From Flavobacterium micromati (lineage in GTDB: Bacteria; Bacteroidota; Bacteroidia; Flavobacteriales; Flavobacteriaceae), in assembly GCF_900129585.1 (NCBI RefSeq), contig NZ_FQWF01000001.1:1-64000 (forward strand): DNA of 64,000 nt, written 5' to 3'. Shown one piece after another: positions 45,682 to 53,840 of this stretch. The position numbers and the translations under genes were made by a program. The notes under the pieces were generated by a model. It was not told the DNA's origin. It saw only the letters and a program-made list of their open reading frames with translations, and searched no databases. The stretch's first letter is position 1, and every line of letters begins with the position of its first letter.

Positions 45682-46293
45682 TTACGTATTTTTTTCTGTT
45701 CCTCCTTGGCTGGCCAAAGAGACTTTTAATGCTTCTGTAATTTCATTCATTTTTTGTACTTTTTCTTCGAAATCCCCTTTCAAGGTTTTGCGATATTCAT
45801 TCAAATTTTCAACCATTTTATTGATATCGTCTGGAATTACTTCCTCAAAAAATTCGCGCAATCGCTTGGCCGTTGTTGGTGACTTTCCGTTGGTTGAAAT
45901 CGCAATTTTAACATTGCCTTTAGTTACAATTCCGCCCAAATAATAATCACATAATGGCGGTGTATCAGCAATGTTACAAATCAAGAATCTTTTTCTGCAC
46001 AAATCATAAATCCTTTTGTTGACCTTTAAATCATCAGTACAAGCGATAACCATGTGGCGTTTACGAAGCATCCAGCGATTGAATTTTTTGTAAGTTAGTT
46101 TTACTGATAAATGACTTGCCGCCAAGGTTTCTAATTCAGGTAAAAATCGCGGTGCAACCACCTCAACAATTGCATTTGGACTTGATTTTAATAGAAATGA
46201 CAACTTTTCTAAACCTACATTTCCTCCGCCCACAATAAGGGTACTGAGGTTTTGAAGTTTTAAAAATATTGGATACAGCTCATTCCTTTCCAT
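45682..46293 (-). CDS. Precorrin-2 dehydrogenase/ferrochelatase (siroheme)
   Basis: A 203-residue Met8/CysG-N-like protein that oxidises precorrin-2 with NAD and inserts iron to make siroheme. YPIFLKLQNLSTLIVGGGNVGLEKLSFLL carries the NAD-binding GGGNVG motif. MVIACTDDLKVNKRIYDLC and ISTNGKSPTTAKRLREFFEE are also family-typical. Its start overlaps the 3' end of the SUMT gene by 14 nt, so they are co-expressed to make the sulfite reductase cofactor. Confidence 0.92.
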   Translation of the reverse strand: MERNELYPIFLKLQNLSTLIVGGGNVGLEKLSFLLKSSPNAIVEVVAPRFLPELETLAASHLSVKLTYKKFNRWMLRKRHMVIACTDDLKVNKRIYDLCRKRFLICNIADTPPLCDYYLGGIVTKGNVKIAISTNGKSPTTAKRLREFFEEVIPDDINKMVENLNEYRKTLKGDFEEKVQKMNEITEALKVSLASQGGTEKNT

Positions 46294-47074
46294 AAACTAG
46301 CACCTTATTGTGTTGTGATTTCAATTCCGTGTAGAAAATGCTTCTTTTCTTACTATCTCCGACCACTTCGCCAATTACAATTATCGCGGGAGAACTTAAA
46401 TTATTTTCAGCCACTATTTCTTGGATGGTGTCAACGGTTCCAATTCCGACTTTCTCTTGAGGTGTTGTTCCGTTTTGAATAATTGCAACGGGCATTCCCC
46501 CTTTAGATTCTTTTTGGAACAAAGCCACAATTTGATCTAATTTGCTCATTCCCATCAAAATAACGACTGTTGCAGTAGATTGCGCTGCCAAAGCTACATC
46601 TGCAGATAATTTACGTGCAGAAGTGGTTCCCGTTATAACCCAAAAGCTCTCTGAAACCCCTCTTTTTGTTAGCGAAATTCCTTGTGATGCGGGAACTGCA
46701 ATCGATGATGAAATCCCAGGAACCACAAATGTAGGAATTCCGAAACTCTCTATGAATTCTATTTCTTCTATTCCTCTTCCAAAGATAAACGGATCTCCAC
46801 CTTTCAGCCGAACCACATGACCATAAGTCAATGCATTATCCACAATTAATTGATTGATTTGGTCTTGCGTATATTCATGACAGCCTTTTCTTTTTCCAAC
46901 AAATATTTTCAACGCTTTTTTAGGAGCATAGGATAAAAGTTCTTCATTTGCCAAAGCATCATACAAAACAACATTTGCTTCAGCCAATGCTTTTGCCCCT
47001 TTGATTGTCAGTAAATCGGGATCACCAGGACCAGCACCAACTAATGTGACTTGAGAATTTATTTTATTTTTCAT
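46280..47074 (-). CDS. cobA: Uroporphyrinogen-III C-methyltransferase
   Basis: A 264-residue SUMT that methylates uroporphyrinogen III twice to precorrin-2. It shows VTLVGAGPGDPDLLTIKGAKALAEA, DALANEELL, VRLKGGDPFIFGRGIEEIE and TVVILMGMSKLDQI. Start and end overlap both neighbours (sulfite reductase and precorrin-2 dehydrogenase), a tight siroheme/sulfite-reduction unit. Confidence 0.95.
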   Translation of the reverse strand: MKNKINSQVTLVGAGPGDPDLLTIKGAKALAEANVVLYDALANEELLSYAPKKALKIFVGKRKGCHEYTQDQINQLIVDNALTYGHVVRLKGGDPFIFGRGIEEIEFIESFGIPTFVVPGISSSIAVPASQGISLTKRGVSESFWVITGTTSARKLSADVALAAQSTATVVILMGMSKLDQIVALFQKESKGGMPVAIIQNGTTPQEKVGIGTVDTIQEIVAENNLSSPAIIVIGEVVGDSKKRSIFYTELKSQHNKVLVYGKE

Positions 47075-49157
47075 CTAAAAGGTCTTTAGCTCTGAACGTT
47101 TCTATAGTTTCGAAAAAAGTGACTGCTTCGGCTAAATATTTTTTGGCGAAAGCCTCAGAAGGTTCATTTTGATTGATCTGAAATACTAGTTCTTTCAAAC
47201 TGGTTTTTAAAGGAATTTTATTCGTTGCCACAAAAACAGTATCAAATAAATCGATTATTCCAGCTTGATGATTTGTTTTTTGATTTTCTGAAAGCAACAA
47301 AGCTTTGGATCCATTTACAAAACCTGCGTAAGCATGATAAATAGCATCCGACCATTTTTGTTCTGCGAAAGCTTCCTGCGCAAAAGTTAGTTTATCTTTG
47401 GCCTCTAATAATAAAGTTGCGACCAAATCAATAACTACACCCGCGCATTCTCCCACTCCCACCGCTTTTACGTAATTATCGGCATTTCCCCAATCAATAA
47501 AATCAGCTTCGGTAAGATTTGTTAAATGCGCTAAAGGTTTCAATAATTCGTAGAAATATTTCTCGCCTTTATCGTCATAATAGTTCAAGAAAGACAATCC
47601 GTTTGCATTCGCTTCAAAATCATTTAAGATAAAGCGCAATGCATCAGGTCCTCTTCGACTTGGAATTTTAATTACTTTGTCCGAAAAACGTCCTGCTCCG
47701 TTTCCTAAATTTCCTCCACCCAATAATACTTGAAGTGCCGGCGCCACTAGTTTCCCTGAATTGATAGACATTCCTTGGAAACCAATTTCTGCCATATTGT
47801 GTTGTCCACAAGCATTCATACAACCACTGATCTTAATAGTGATTTCTTTGTTGTTGCTGTATTGTGGATATTCTGCAGTTAAAACTCTTTCCAGTTCTAC
47901 TGCGATTCCGGTGCTACTCGCAATTCCAAGATTACAAGTATCTGTTCCAGGACATGCAGTAACATCCGCCGTACTATCATACCCTATTGAAACCAAATCA
48001 AATTTGGCTAATTCTTGGTAGAAAAATTCCAAATTCTCTACTTTCACATTACGGATTAAAATATCCTGACGCAACGTAAAACGCAATTCGTTGGCTGCAT
48101 AATTCTTTATTAAATCAGCCAATAATCTTGCTTTGTCGGTATAGAAATCTCCCAACAAAACTTTGATTCCAATAGCAACATAACCCGCTTGTTTTTGCAG
48201 GATCACATTTGTTTTTTTCCATTTTTCGAAAGCAGCGCTATCTTCAATTATAACTTTTGGTGCAATCAATAAAGGTTCAGGAATTGGTGCATCGAAATCT
48301 GTCGTATCGATTTCAACCACTTGATGTTGTAAGGCTAATTTCTCTTCGGCAACCAATTGTAGAAATTCATCTCGACCAATATCTTTAATTAAGAATTTCA
48401 TGCGTGCTTTTAACCTTTTGGCTCTTTCGCCAAAACGATCAAATATTCGTAAAACGCCTTCTGTAGTTGGAATAATTTGGTTCACCGGAATGAATTCCGA
48501 TAATAATTCAGCATGATTTGGTTGCGATCCTAATCCACCACCAAGCATTACTTTAAATCCTCTTTCTCCGTTTACAATTTTCGGAATAAATCCTAAATCA
48601 TGAATAAAACTCAGCGCGGTGTCTTTATCTGAAGAAGAAAATGATATTTTAAATTTTCTTCCCATTTCTTGACACACCGGATTTCTTAATAAAAATTGAA
48701 ACATGGCATACGCATAAGGCGAAACGTCAAACGGTTCGTCCACATCAATCCCCGCAGTTTCACTCGCCGTAATATTTCTCACGGTATTCCCACAAGCCTC
48801 TCGAAGGGTAACATCATCTTTCTCTAATTCAGCCCAAAGTTGTGGCGTTTTATCTAAACTCACATAGTGAATTTGAATATCCTGACGCGTTGTGATATGC
48901 AAACGCCCTGTAGAATACTCATCAGAAACTTTTGCAATACGCAATAATTGTTCGCTCGATACTTTACCAAAAGGCAATTTGATACGAATCATTTGTACGC
49001 CCTCCTGACGTTGTCCGTAAACACCGCGCGCTAAGCGCAGGCTACGAAAACGCTCATCATCAATTTTCCCATCACGGAATAAAGCAATTTTTCTCTCTAA
49101 ATCGATAATGTCTTTTTGGACAATCGGATCCTCAATTTCGGTTCTAAAACTTTCCAT
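47064..49157 (-). CDS. Siroheme sulfite reductase with C-terminal helical (HEPN-like) extension
   Basis: A protein of about 697 residues. Two ferredoxin-like/siroheme half-domains carry GRLHITTRQDIQIHYV and ELRFTLRQDILIRNV. The [4Fe-4S]-siroheme cysteines lie in TACPGTDTCNLG and SGCMNACGQH. It reduces sulfite to sulfide; nitrite is possible in the family but the sulfate gene context favours sulfite. The last 110 or so residues (from AQEAFAEQKWSDAIYHAYAG) form a helical bundle resembling HEPN domains, which standard CysI lacks. The ATG at 49157 is preferred; an upstream start would add repeat-encoded residues. Confidence 0.92.
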   Translation of the reverse strand: MESFRTEIEDPIVQKDIIDLERKIALFRDGKIDDERFRSLRLARGVYGQRQEGVQMIRIKLPFGKVSSEQLLRIAKVSDEYSTGRLHITTRQDIQIHYVSLDKTPQLWAELEKDDVTLREACGNTVRNITASETAGIDVDEPFDVSPYAYAMFQFLLRNPVCQEMGRKFKISFSSSDKDTALSFIHDLGFIPKIVNGERGFKVMLGGGLGSQPNHAELLSEFIPVNQIIPTTEGVLRIFDRFGERAKRLKARMKFLIKDIGRDEFLQLVAEEKLALQHQVVEIDTTDFDAPIPEPLLIAPKVIIEDSAAFEKWKKTNVILQKQAGYVAIGIKVLLGDFYTDKARLLADLIKNYAANELRFTLRQDILIRNVKVENLEFFYQELAKFDLVSIGYDSTADVTACPGTDTCNLGIASSTGIAVELERVLTAEYPQYSNNKEITIKISGCMNACGQHNMAEIGFQGMSINSGKLVAPALQVLLGGGNLGNGAGRFSDKVIKIPSRRGPDALRFILNDFEANANGLSFLNYYDDKGEKYFYELLKPLAHLTNLTEADFIDWGNADNYVKAVGVGECAGVVIDLVATLLLEAKDKLTFAQEAFAEQKWSDAIYHAYAGFVNGSKALLLSENQKTNHQAGIIDLFDTVFVATNKIPLKTSLKELVFQINQNEPSEAFAKKYLAEAVTFFETIETFRAKDLLDEK

Positions 49158-49169
49158 AATATATTTGTT

Positions 49170-49262
49170 TTTCCTCCCCACAGCCCCCTCTAATGGAAGG
49201 GGAGCCGCAACTGAGAATTTATAATTGTGCTTTTTGTTCTCGAGCTGCGGCGGGCCTAAAGG
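49170..49262. repeat. GC-rich repeat block between cysN and sulfite reductase
   Basis: CCTCCCCACAGCCCCCTCTAATGG and following bases (49172-49217) form a GC-rich palindromic arm; a second GC-rich arm (GAGCTGCGGCGGGCCTAAAGGG) lies at about 49240-49261. Together they fill the gap between the two genes. They resemble, less exactly, the element ends at 38845 and 31450. Confidence 0.5.
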
Positions 49263-49265
49263 GTT

Positions 49266-50510
49266 TTATTTTATAAAGCCAACTCCTGCCGTTGTGTTCG
49301 TTGCAACATCAATTAAAATAAAAGCTCCATTTGATTTGTTGTCATTATAGGCATCAAAATATATGGCTTTACTCAATTTAATATTTACTTCTCCTATTTC
49401 ATTAATTGCCAATTGCGTTGCTGGAGTTGAACCTGAATAATCAGTTGCAATTACATTTTTCACACTTTCAATTTTCGCCAAAACTCGATTCGTATTATGC
49501 TGTATCAAATATTTTGTTCCAGCAACTAGTTTTTTACTGTCCATCCAGCAAACTGTGGAAGTGATCTCTTTTTCAATGTTAGGAAGCTCATTTGATTTTA
49601 CAATCATATCGCCTCGTGCTACATTGATATCATTTTCTAATTCGATTGTGATGGAAGAACCTGCCGAAGCTTCGTTATATTTTTTATCGAAGAAATGAAT
49701 ATTAGTAACTTTAGATTCTGTCAAGGACGGAAGCACAGTAACTGCATCACCTACTTTTATTGCGTCTCCATATAATTTTCCTGCATAGCCTCTAAAATCA
49801 TGGTATTCTTCGGTTTTTGGTCTGATAACCGTTTGAACTGGAAAACGAGCTTGACCTTTGTCATAAACATCTTTTGGTTCTAAAGCCTCTAGATATTCCA
49901 ACACCGTTTGTCCATTATACCACGACATGTTTTCTGATTTGTCAACTACATTTCCTCCGTTAATAGCGCTTAAAGGAATATAGCTCACCGTTTGTTCTTT
50001 GAAAGTACTTTTAGCATTTAAAGCTTGGAAATCAGCTTTGATCTTATTGTAAACTTCCTCGGAATAATCCACTAAATCCATTTTATTCACCGCTACAATC
50101 ACCTCTTTTACTCTCAATAAATTATTAATAAAAAAGTGACGGTACGTTTGCTCAATTACTCCTTTACGAGCATCAATCAAAATAATGGAAACCTGTGAAG
50201 TTGAAGCTCCGGTAACCATATTTCGTGTATATTCCACGTGACCAGGAGTGTCGGCAATGATGTAACTTTTTTTGGCTGTCGAAAAATAAATATGGGCTAC
50301 ATCTATAGTGATTCCTTGCTCTCTTTCGGCAACTAAACCATCTGTCGCTAAGGAAAAATCAAGATAATCATATCCTTTTTGCTTGCTGCTTTTTTCTATT
50401 GCTTCAATCTTATCTGTAGTCAATGATTTTGTATCATACAATAATCTGCCAATTAAGGTACTCTTTCCGTCATCTACACTTCCTGCTGTTGCTATTTTTA
50501 AAACTTCCAT
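49266..50510 (-). CDS. cysN: Sulfate adenylyltransferase GTPase subunit
   Basis: A 414-residue elongation-factor-like GTPase that drives ATP sulfurylase. Motifs: TAGSVDDGKSTLIGRLLYD (G1), EREQGITIDVAH (G2), IADTPGHVEYTRNM (G3) and VAVNKMDLVDYSE (G4), then two beta-barrel domains. No APS kinase domain is fused. It works with CysD, encoded 80 nt upstream. Confidence 0.96.
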   Translation of the reverse strand: MEVLKIATAGSVDDGKSTLIGRLLYDTKSLTTDKIEAIEKSSKQKGYDYLDFSLATDGLVAEREQGITIDVAHIYFSTAKKSYIIADTPGHVEYTRNMVTGASTSQVSIILIDARKGVIEQTYRHFFINNLLRVKEVIVAVNKMDLVDYSEEVYNKIKADFQALNAKSTFKEQTVSYIPLSAINGGNVVDKSENMSWYNGQTVLEYLEALEPKDVYDKGQARFPVQTVIRPKTEEYHDFRGYAGKLYGDAIKVGDAVTVLPSLTESKVTNIHFFDKKYNEASAGSSITIELENDINVARGDMIVKSNELPNIEKEITSTVCWMDSKKLVAGTKYLIQHNTNRVLAKIESVKNVIATDYSGSTPATQLAINEIGEVNIKLSKAIYFDAYNDNKSNGAFILIDVATNTTAGVGFIK

Positions 50511-50589
50511 ATTATTTATAAGTATTAAGATCGTAAGTGTTAAGTATCAAGATCGTAAGTTCAATAACTTACTTTTTATGTCTTACTCC

Positions 50590-51489
50590 TTAAAAATATC
50601 CTTGCTGTTTTCTTTTTTCCATAGCAGCTTCAGAACGTTTGTCATCTATCCTGGCTCCTCTTTCAGAAATCGTTGAAGTTCTAATCTCGCCAACTACTTC
50701 TTGAACAGTGGCTGCATACGAATCAACCGCCGCTGTGCAACTCATGTCACCAACAGTTCTAAAACGAACAATTCTTTCTTCGATTTCTTCATCTTCTTCT
50801 TGAAAAACAAAAGGAGAATGGGACCAGATTAATCCATCTCGCATAAATACTTTACGTTTGTGTGAAAAGTAAATTGATGGGATTTCGATTTGCTCTTGTT
50901 CGATATAACTCCAAACATCTAATTCAGTCCAATTAGAAATTGGAAACACACGAACGTTTTGACCATTTTCAATTTTTCCATTCAAAATATCAAACAATTC
51001 CGGACGTTGATTTTTTTCATCCCATTGACCAAAATCATCACGTACCGAGAAAATCCGTTCTTTAGCTCTTGCTTTTTCTTCGTCGCGACGCGCACCACCA
51101 ATACAAGCATCAAATTTGAATTCTTCAATAGCATCCAAAAGTGTAGTTGTTTGCAAACTATTTCTACTCGAGTATTTTCCCGATTCTTCTACTACTTTAC
51201 CTTCATCAATTGCATCTTGTACGTTACGAACAATTAGTTCCAAACCTAATTCAGCTACTAATTTATCTCTGAATTCAATTGTTTCAGGAAAATTATGTCC
51301 GGTATCAACGTGCAATAGTGGAAAAGGAATTTTTGCAGGGAAAAATGCTTTTTGAGCTAAACGCACCAATGTAATTGAATCTTTTCCACCAGAGAACAAT
51401 AAAACTGGTTTGTCAAATTGAGAAATAACTTCTCTAAAAATGTATATCGCTTCGCTTTCTAAAGCGTTTGTATTTAATACTATGCTCAT
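50590..51489 (-). CDS. cysD: Sulfate adenylyltransferase catalytic subunit
   Basis: A 299-residue PP-loop ATP pyrophosphatase: LLFSGGKDSITLVRLAQKAF, PFPLLHVDTGHNFPETIEFRD, DACIGGARRDEEKARAKER and IFPISNWTELDVWSYI, ending RKQQGYF as usual. It adenylates sulfate to APS together with CysN. The short inverted-repeat element at 51496 lies in the junction with cysH. Confidence 0.97.
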   Translation of the reverse strand: MSIVLNTNALESEAIYIFREVISQFDKPVLLFSGGKDSITLVRLAQKAFFPAKIPFPLLHVDTGHNFPETIEFRDKLVAELGLELIVRNVQDAIDEGKVVEESGKYSSRNSLQTTTLLDAIEEFKFDACIGGARRDEEKARAKERIFSVRDDFGQWDEKNQRPELFDILNGKIENGQNVRVFPISNWTELDVWSYIEQEQIEIPSIYFSHKRKVFMRDGLIWSHSPFVFQEEDEEIEERIVRFRTVGDMSCTAAVDSYAATVQEVVGEIRTSTISERGARIDDKRSEAAMEKRKQQGYF

Positions 51490-51495
51490 ATAATA

Positions 51496-51592
51496 AGCCC
51501 CCTAACCCCCGAAGGGGGAACTGTTGGGGTATTTAATGGTTAATAATTTAATTTTTTTCTCTAATAATCCCCCCTTCGGGGGTTAGGGGGCT
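51496..51592. mobile_element. 97-bp inverted-repeat element at the cysH/cysD junction
   Basis: The left arm (51496-51522) is identical over 27 bases to the left end of DUF559 element 2 (39560) and to the minus-strand reading of 28253. The right arm (51566-51592) is its inverted copy with two or three changes. About 43 bp of AT-rich DNA separates them. The right arm reaches into cysH and encodes its last residues ([14 protein letters not shown]). With the same ends but no nuclease, it looks like a MITE of the DUF559 element. Confidence 0.85.
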
Positions 51593-52285
51593 ATGCAAAC
51601 CGCATTCTTTATGACTGGATTCCCACCACCATCTTCCAGCTCTAATATCTTCGTCAGGAGTAATTGCTCTGGTACAAGGCGCACAACCTATACTTACAAA
51701 TCCTTCTTTGTGAAGTGTATTTTGTGGCACTTCGTTCTTTTCTATATAATCTTGAACCTCTTTCAAAGTCCATTTTAATAACGGATTGAATTTGATGATG
51801 TCAAACTTTTCATCGTATTCAAAAAGATTTAAATCATTTCTGTTTTCTGATTGTTCTGCTCTTAATCCTGTAATCCAAATTTCATTTCCTTGCAGAGCCT
51901 TGGTCAACGGCGCAACTTTTCGAATAAAACAACATTCTTTTCTATTCTCTACTGATTCGTAAAAGCTGTTTGGACCTTTTTCATTTAATAGTGCTTCAAC
52001 TGCAGGTGTTTCTGGAAAATAAGTTTTAATGTCTACTCTATATTTTTTCAATGTCTGCTGAAAAACATCATAGGTTTCTTGAAATAATCTTCCTGTATCG
52101 AGAGTAAAAATGGTAATTGGCAAATTATTTGTCGCAATCAAAGCCGTTATTACCTGATCCTCTTGCCCAAAAGAAGTTGAAAAAACCACTTTATCTTTGT
52201 ATTCCTTGGCTAAAAAAGCAAGTGTTTCTTCTAGCGAAAAAGTTGCAGTTCTATTTAACAAAGTCTTTATAATTGCAATACTCAT
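51548..52285 (-). CDS. cysH: Adenylyl-sulfate reductase
   Basis: A 245-residue PP-loop reductase that reduces APS to sulfite. It shows VVFSTSFGQEDQVI, FTLDTGRLFQETYD, and the iron-sulfur cysteine pairs in RKECCFIRK and SIGCAPCTRA. The two CC pairs mark the APS-type enzyme with a [4Fe-4S] cluster; no APS kinase gene is seen in the cluster, which agrees. The conserved redox tail KECGLH is followed by about fourteen residues from a GC-rich repeat arm, unlike family members that end near ECGLH. The start overlaps the TauE/SafE gene by one base. Confidence 0.94.
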   Translation of the reverse strand: MSIAIIKTLLNRTATFSLEETLAFLAKEYKDKVVFSTSFGQEDQVITALIATNNLPITIFTLDTGRLFQETYDVFQQTLKKYRVDIKTYFPETPAVEALLNEKGPNSFYESVENRKECCFIRKVAPLTKALQGNEIWITGLRAEQSENRNDLNLFEYDEKFDIIKFNPLLKWTLKEVQDYIEKNEVPQNTLHKEGFVSIGCAPCTRAITPDEDIRAGRWWWESSHKECGLHSPLTPEGGIIREKN

Positions 52286-53199
52286 TATATTAATTTAGAT
52301 AATGTTCGTAAACTCAAAACAATAATTAAAATTCCAACCAAAATCATCATCGGTTGTCTTTTGATTTTATTCACTAACAGAGCGGCAATTGGAGCGGCTA
52401 TCACTCCTCCTAAAATTAATCCGATTATCACTTGCCATCCTTCAATTCCTCCAAAAATCATAAATGTAATTCCGCTAGCGAATGAAACTGCAAATTCCGC
52501 TGAATTAACAGAACCGATGGTATAACGAGGATTTCTGCCGTTTCCCAATAAAGTTGAAGTCACTATTGGCCCCCAACCGCCTCCTCCTACAGAATCCATA
52601 AATCCCCCAAAAGAGGCCAAAATACCTAAGCGTTTAGTTTTCTTTTTTATAATATTTTTTTGCATTCCTTTTCTAATAATGATGCAAGCTAATACAATCA
52701 TATATACAGCAATAAATGGCTTAATCACATCGCCATCAATAACATCTGACAATAAATAGGCTCCAATGATTGATCCTAAAACACCTGGTATAAGCAAGTG
52801 TCTCACTAATTTTTTATTGATATTTCCAAATCGGTGATGTGAAATAGCCGATGCACCTGTGGTAAACATTTCAGCTACATGAACTCCTGTACTGCTCACC
52901 ACTGGAGGCACTCCATACGCCAGTAAAAAAGAAGTTGAAGTTGCTCCATACCCCATTCCTAAAGTTCCATCTACCAATTGTGCAAAAACACCAATGGAGA
53001 AAAAGATTAAAAACTCAGTATTAAATCCCCCTACAAAACTATTCCATGAGAATTCAGCGTGATGATTATAAATCAAAGTCGCAATTAATCCCACCAATAA
53101 AAGAACAGGAACTGTCACCCACAAACGCTCTTTGACGCTTGTTTCGATTTTTGCGGCAATATTATTCTCTTTTAATTCCTGACTCATTTTATCTATCAA
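52285..53199 (-). CDS. TauE/SafE (TSUP) sulfur-compound permease
   Basis: A 304-residue membrane protein with about eight helices. Two repeats carry LVDGTLGMGYGATSTSFLLAYGV and FMDSVGGGGWGPIVTSTLLGNGR, the TSUP family hallmark. Position at the head of the cysH-cysDN-sulfite reductase run suggests transport of sulfate, sulfite or another sulfur compound; direction is not evident from sequence. Confidence 0.9.
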   Translation of the reverse strand: MIDKMSQELKENNIAAKIETSVKERLWVTVPVLLLVGLIATLIYNHHAEFSWNSFVGGFNTEFLIFFSIGVFAQLVDGTLGMGYGATSTSFLLAYGVPPVVSSTGVHVAEMFTTGASAISHHRFGNINKKLVRHLLIPGVLGSIIGAYLLSDVIDGDVIKPFIAVYMIVLACIIIRKGMQKNIIKKKTKRLGILASFGGFMDSVGGGGWGPIVTSTLLGNGRNPRYTIGSVNSAEFAVSFASGITFMIFGGIEGWQVIIGLILGGVIAAPIAALLVNKIKRQPMMILVGILIIVLSLRTLSKLI

Positions 53200-53298
53200 C
53201 TTAATTAATTAAAATCTATTGCCCTATCGGAATAGTAGATTATTGCACAAAAGTAAAGATTTTAAATTAACTACAAAATTTATTTTGTGATAAATTGT

Positions 53299-53709
53299 CT
53301 AAAAAGCAATGTCCGCCAGCGTATTGTTTTCCAATATCATAAGTGTATTGTCGCGGACTTCTGTCATTAGCTTGCGCACTGCGCAAGTAGCTTCATCGGA
53401 GCAGTCGGCGCAAGGCTCATAAAAATTGTGGCTGGCACAAGGAAGTAATGCAATTGGCCCTTCGAGAATTCGATAGACATGAGCCATGTTAATATCTTTA
53501 GGTTCCTTGATTAAATAATAACCGCCACCTTTTCCTTTTTTGGCACCTAAAAATCCGGAGTGACGCAATAACAACAAAATGCTTTCTAAAAATTTCAACG
53601 AAATATTTTCACTTTTTGCAATATCAGCAATTGCGATTGGCGTACTGTCCTTTTGACGTGCCAAAAAAGTCAAAGCCTTTATTCCGTATTTTGTTTTTTT
53701 AGAGAGCAT
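53299..53709 (-). CDS. Rrf2-family transcriptional regulator
   Basis: A 136-residue winged-helix regulator: KTKYGIKALTFLA, IADIAKSENISLKFLESILLLLRHSGFLGAKKGKGGGYYL. A cysteine-rich segment CASHNFYEPCADCSDEATC at about 94-112 could hold an Fe-S cluster as in IscR/NsrR. Directly upstream of the sulfate-assimilation genes, it is a likely regulator of them (compare CymR), inferred from context. Confidence 0.88.
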   Translation of the reverse strand: MLSKKTKYGIKALTFLARQKDSTPIAIADIAKSENISLKFLESILLLLRHSGFLGAKKGKGGGYYLIKEPKDINMAHVYRILEGPIALLPCASHNFYEPCADCSDEATCAVRKLMTEVRDNTLMILENNTLADIAF

Positions 53710-53711
53710 TT

Positions 53712-53840
53712 AAGTAGATTTATGATTGTTAAATGAGGATTAACGATTTTAGATCTTGAAAAATCATAATCCTGTTTTTTAACAATACAATTTTATAGCC
53801 CAAATCTACAATCTAAAATCGTTAATCCCAAATCTAAAAT
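53712..53840. repeat. AT-rich ATCTAAAATC-type spacer repeat
   Basis: Words AATCTACAATCTAAAATCGT, TTAATCCCAAATC and TAAAATCTACGAAAG, with an inverted run GATTAACGATTTTAGATC, fill the gap between the Rrf2 and metZ-like genes. The direct and inverted runs could fold into a weak hairpin. The same words occur at 55998-56045. Confidence 0.5.
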
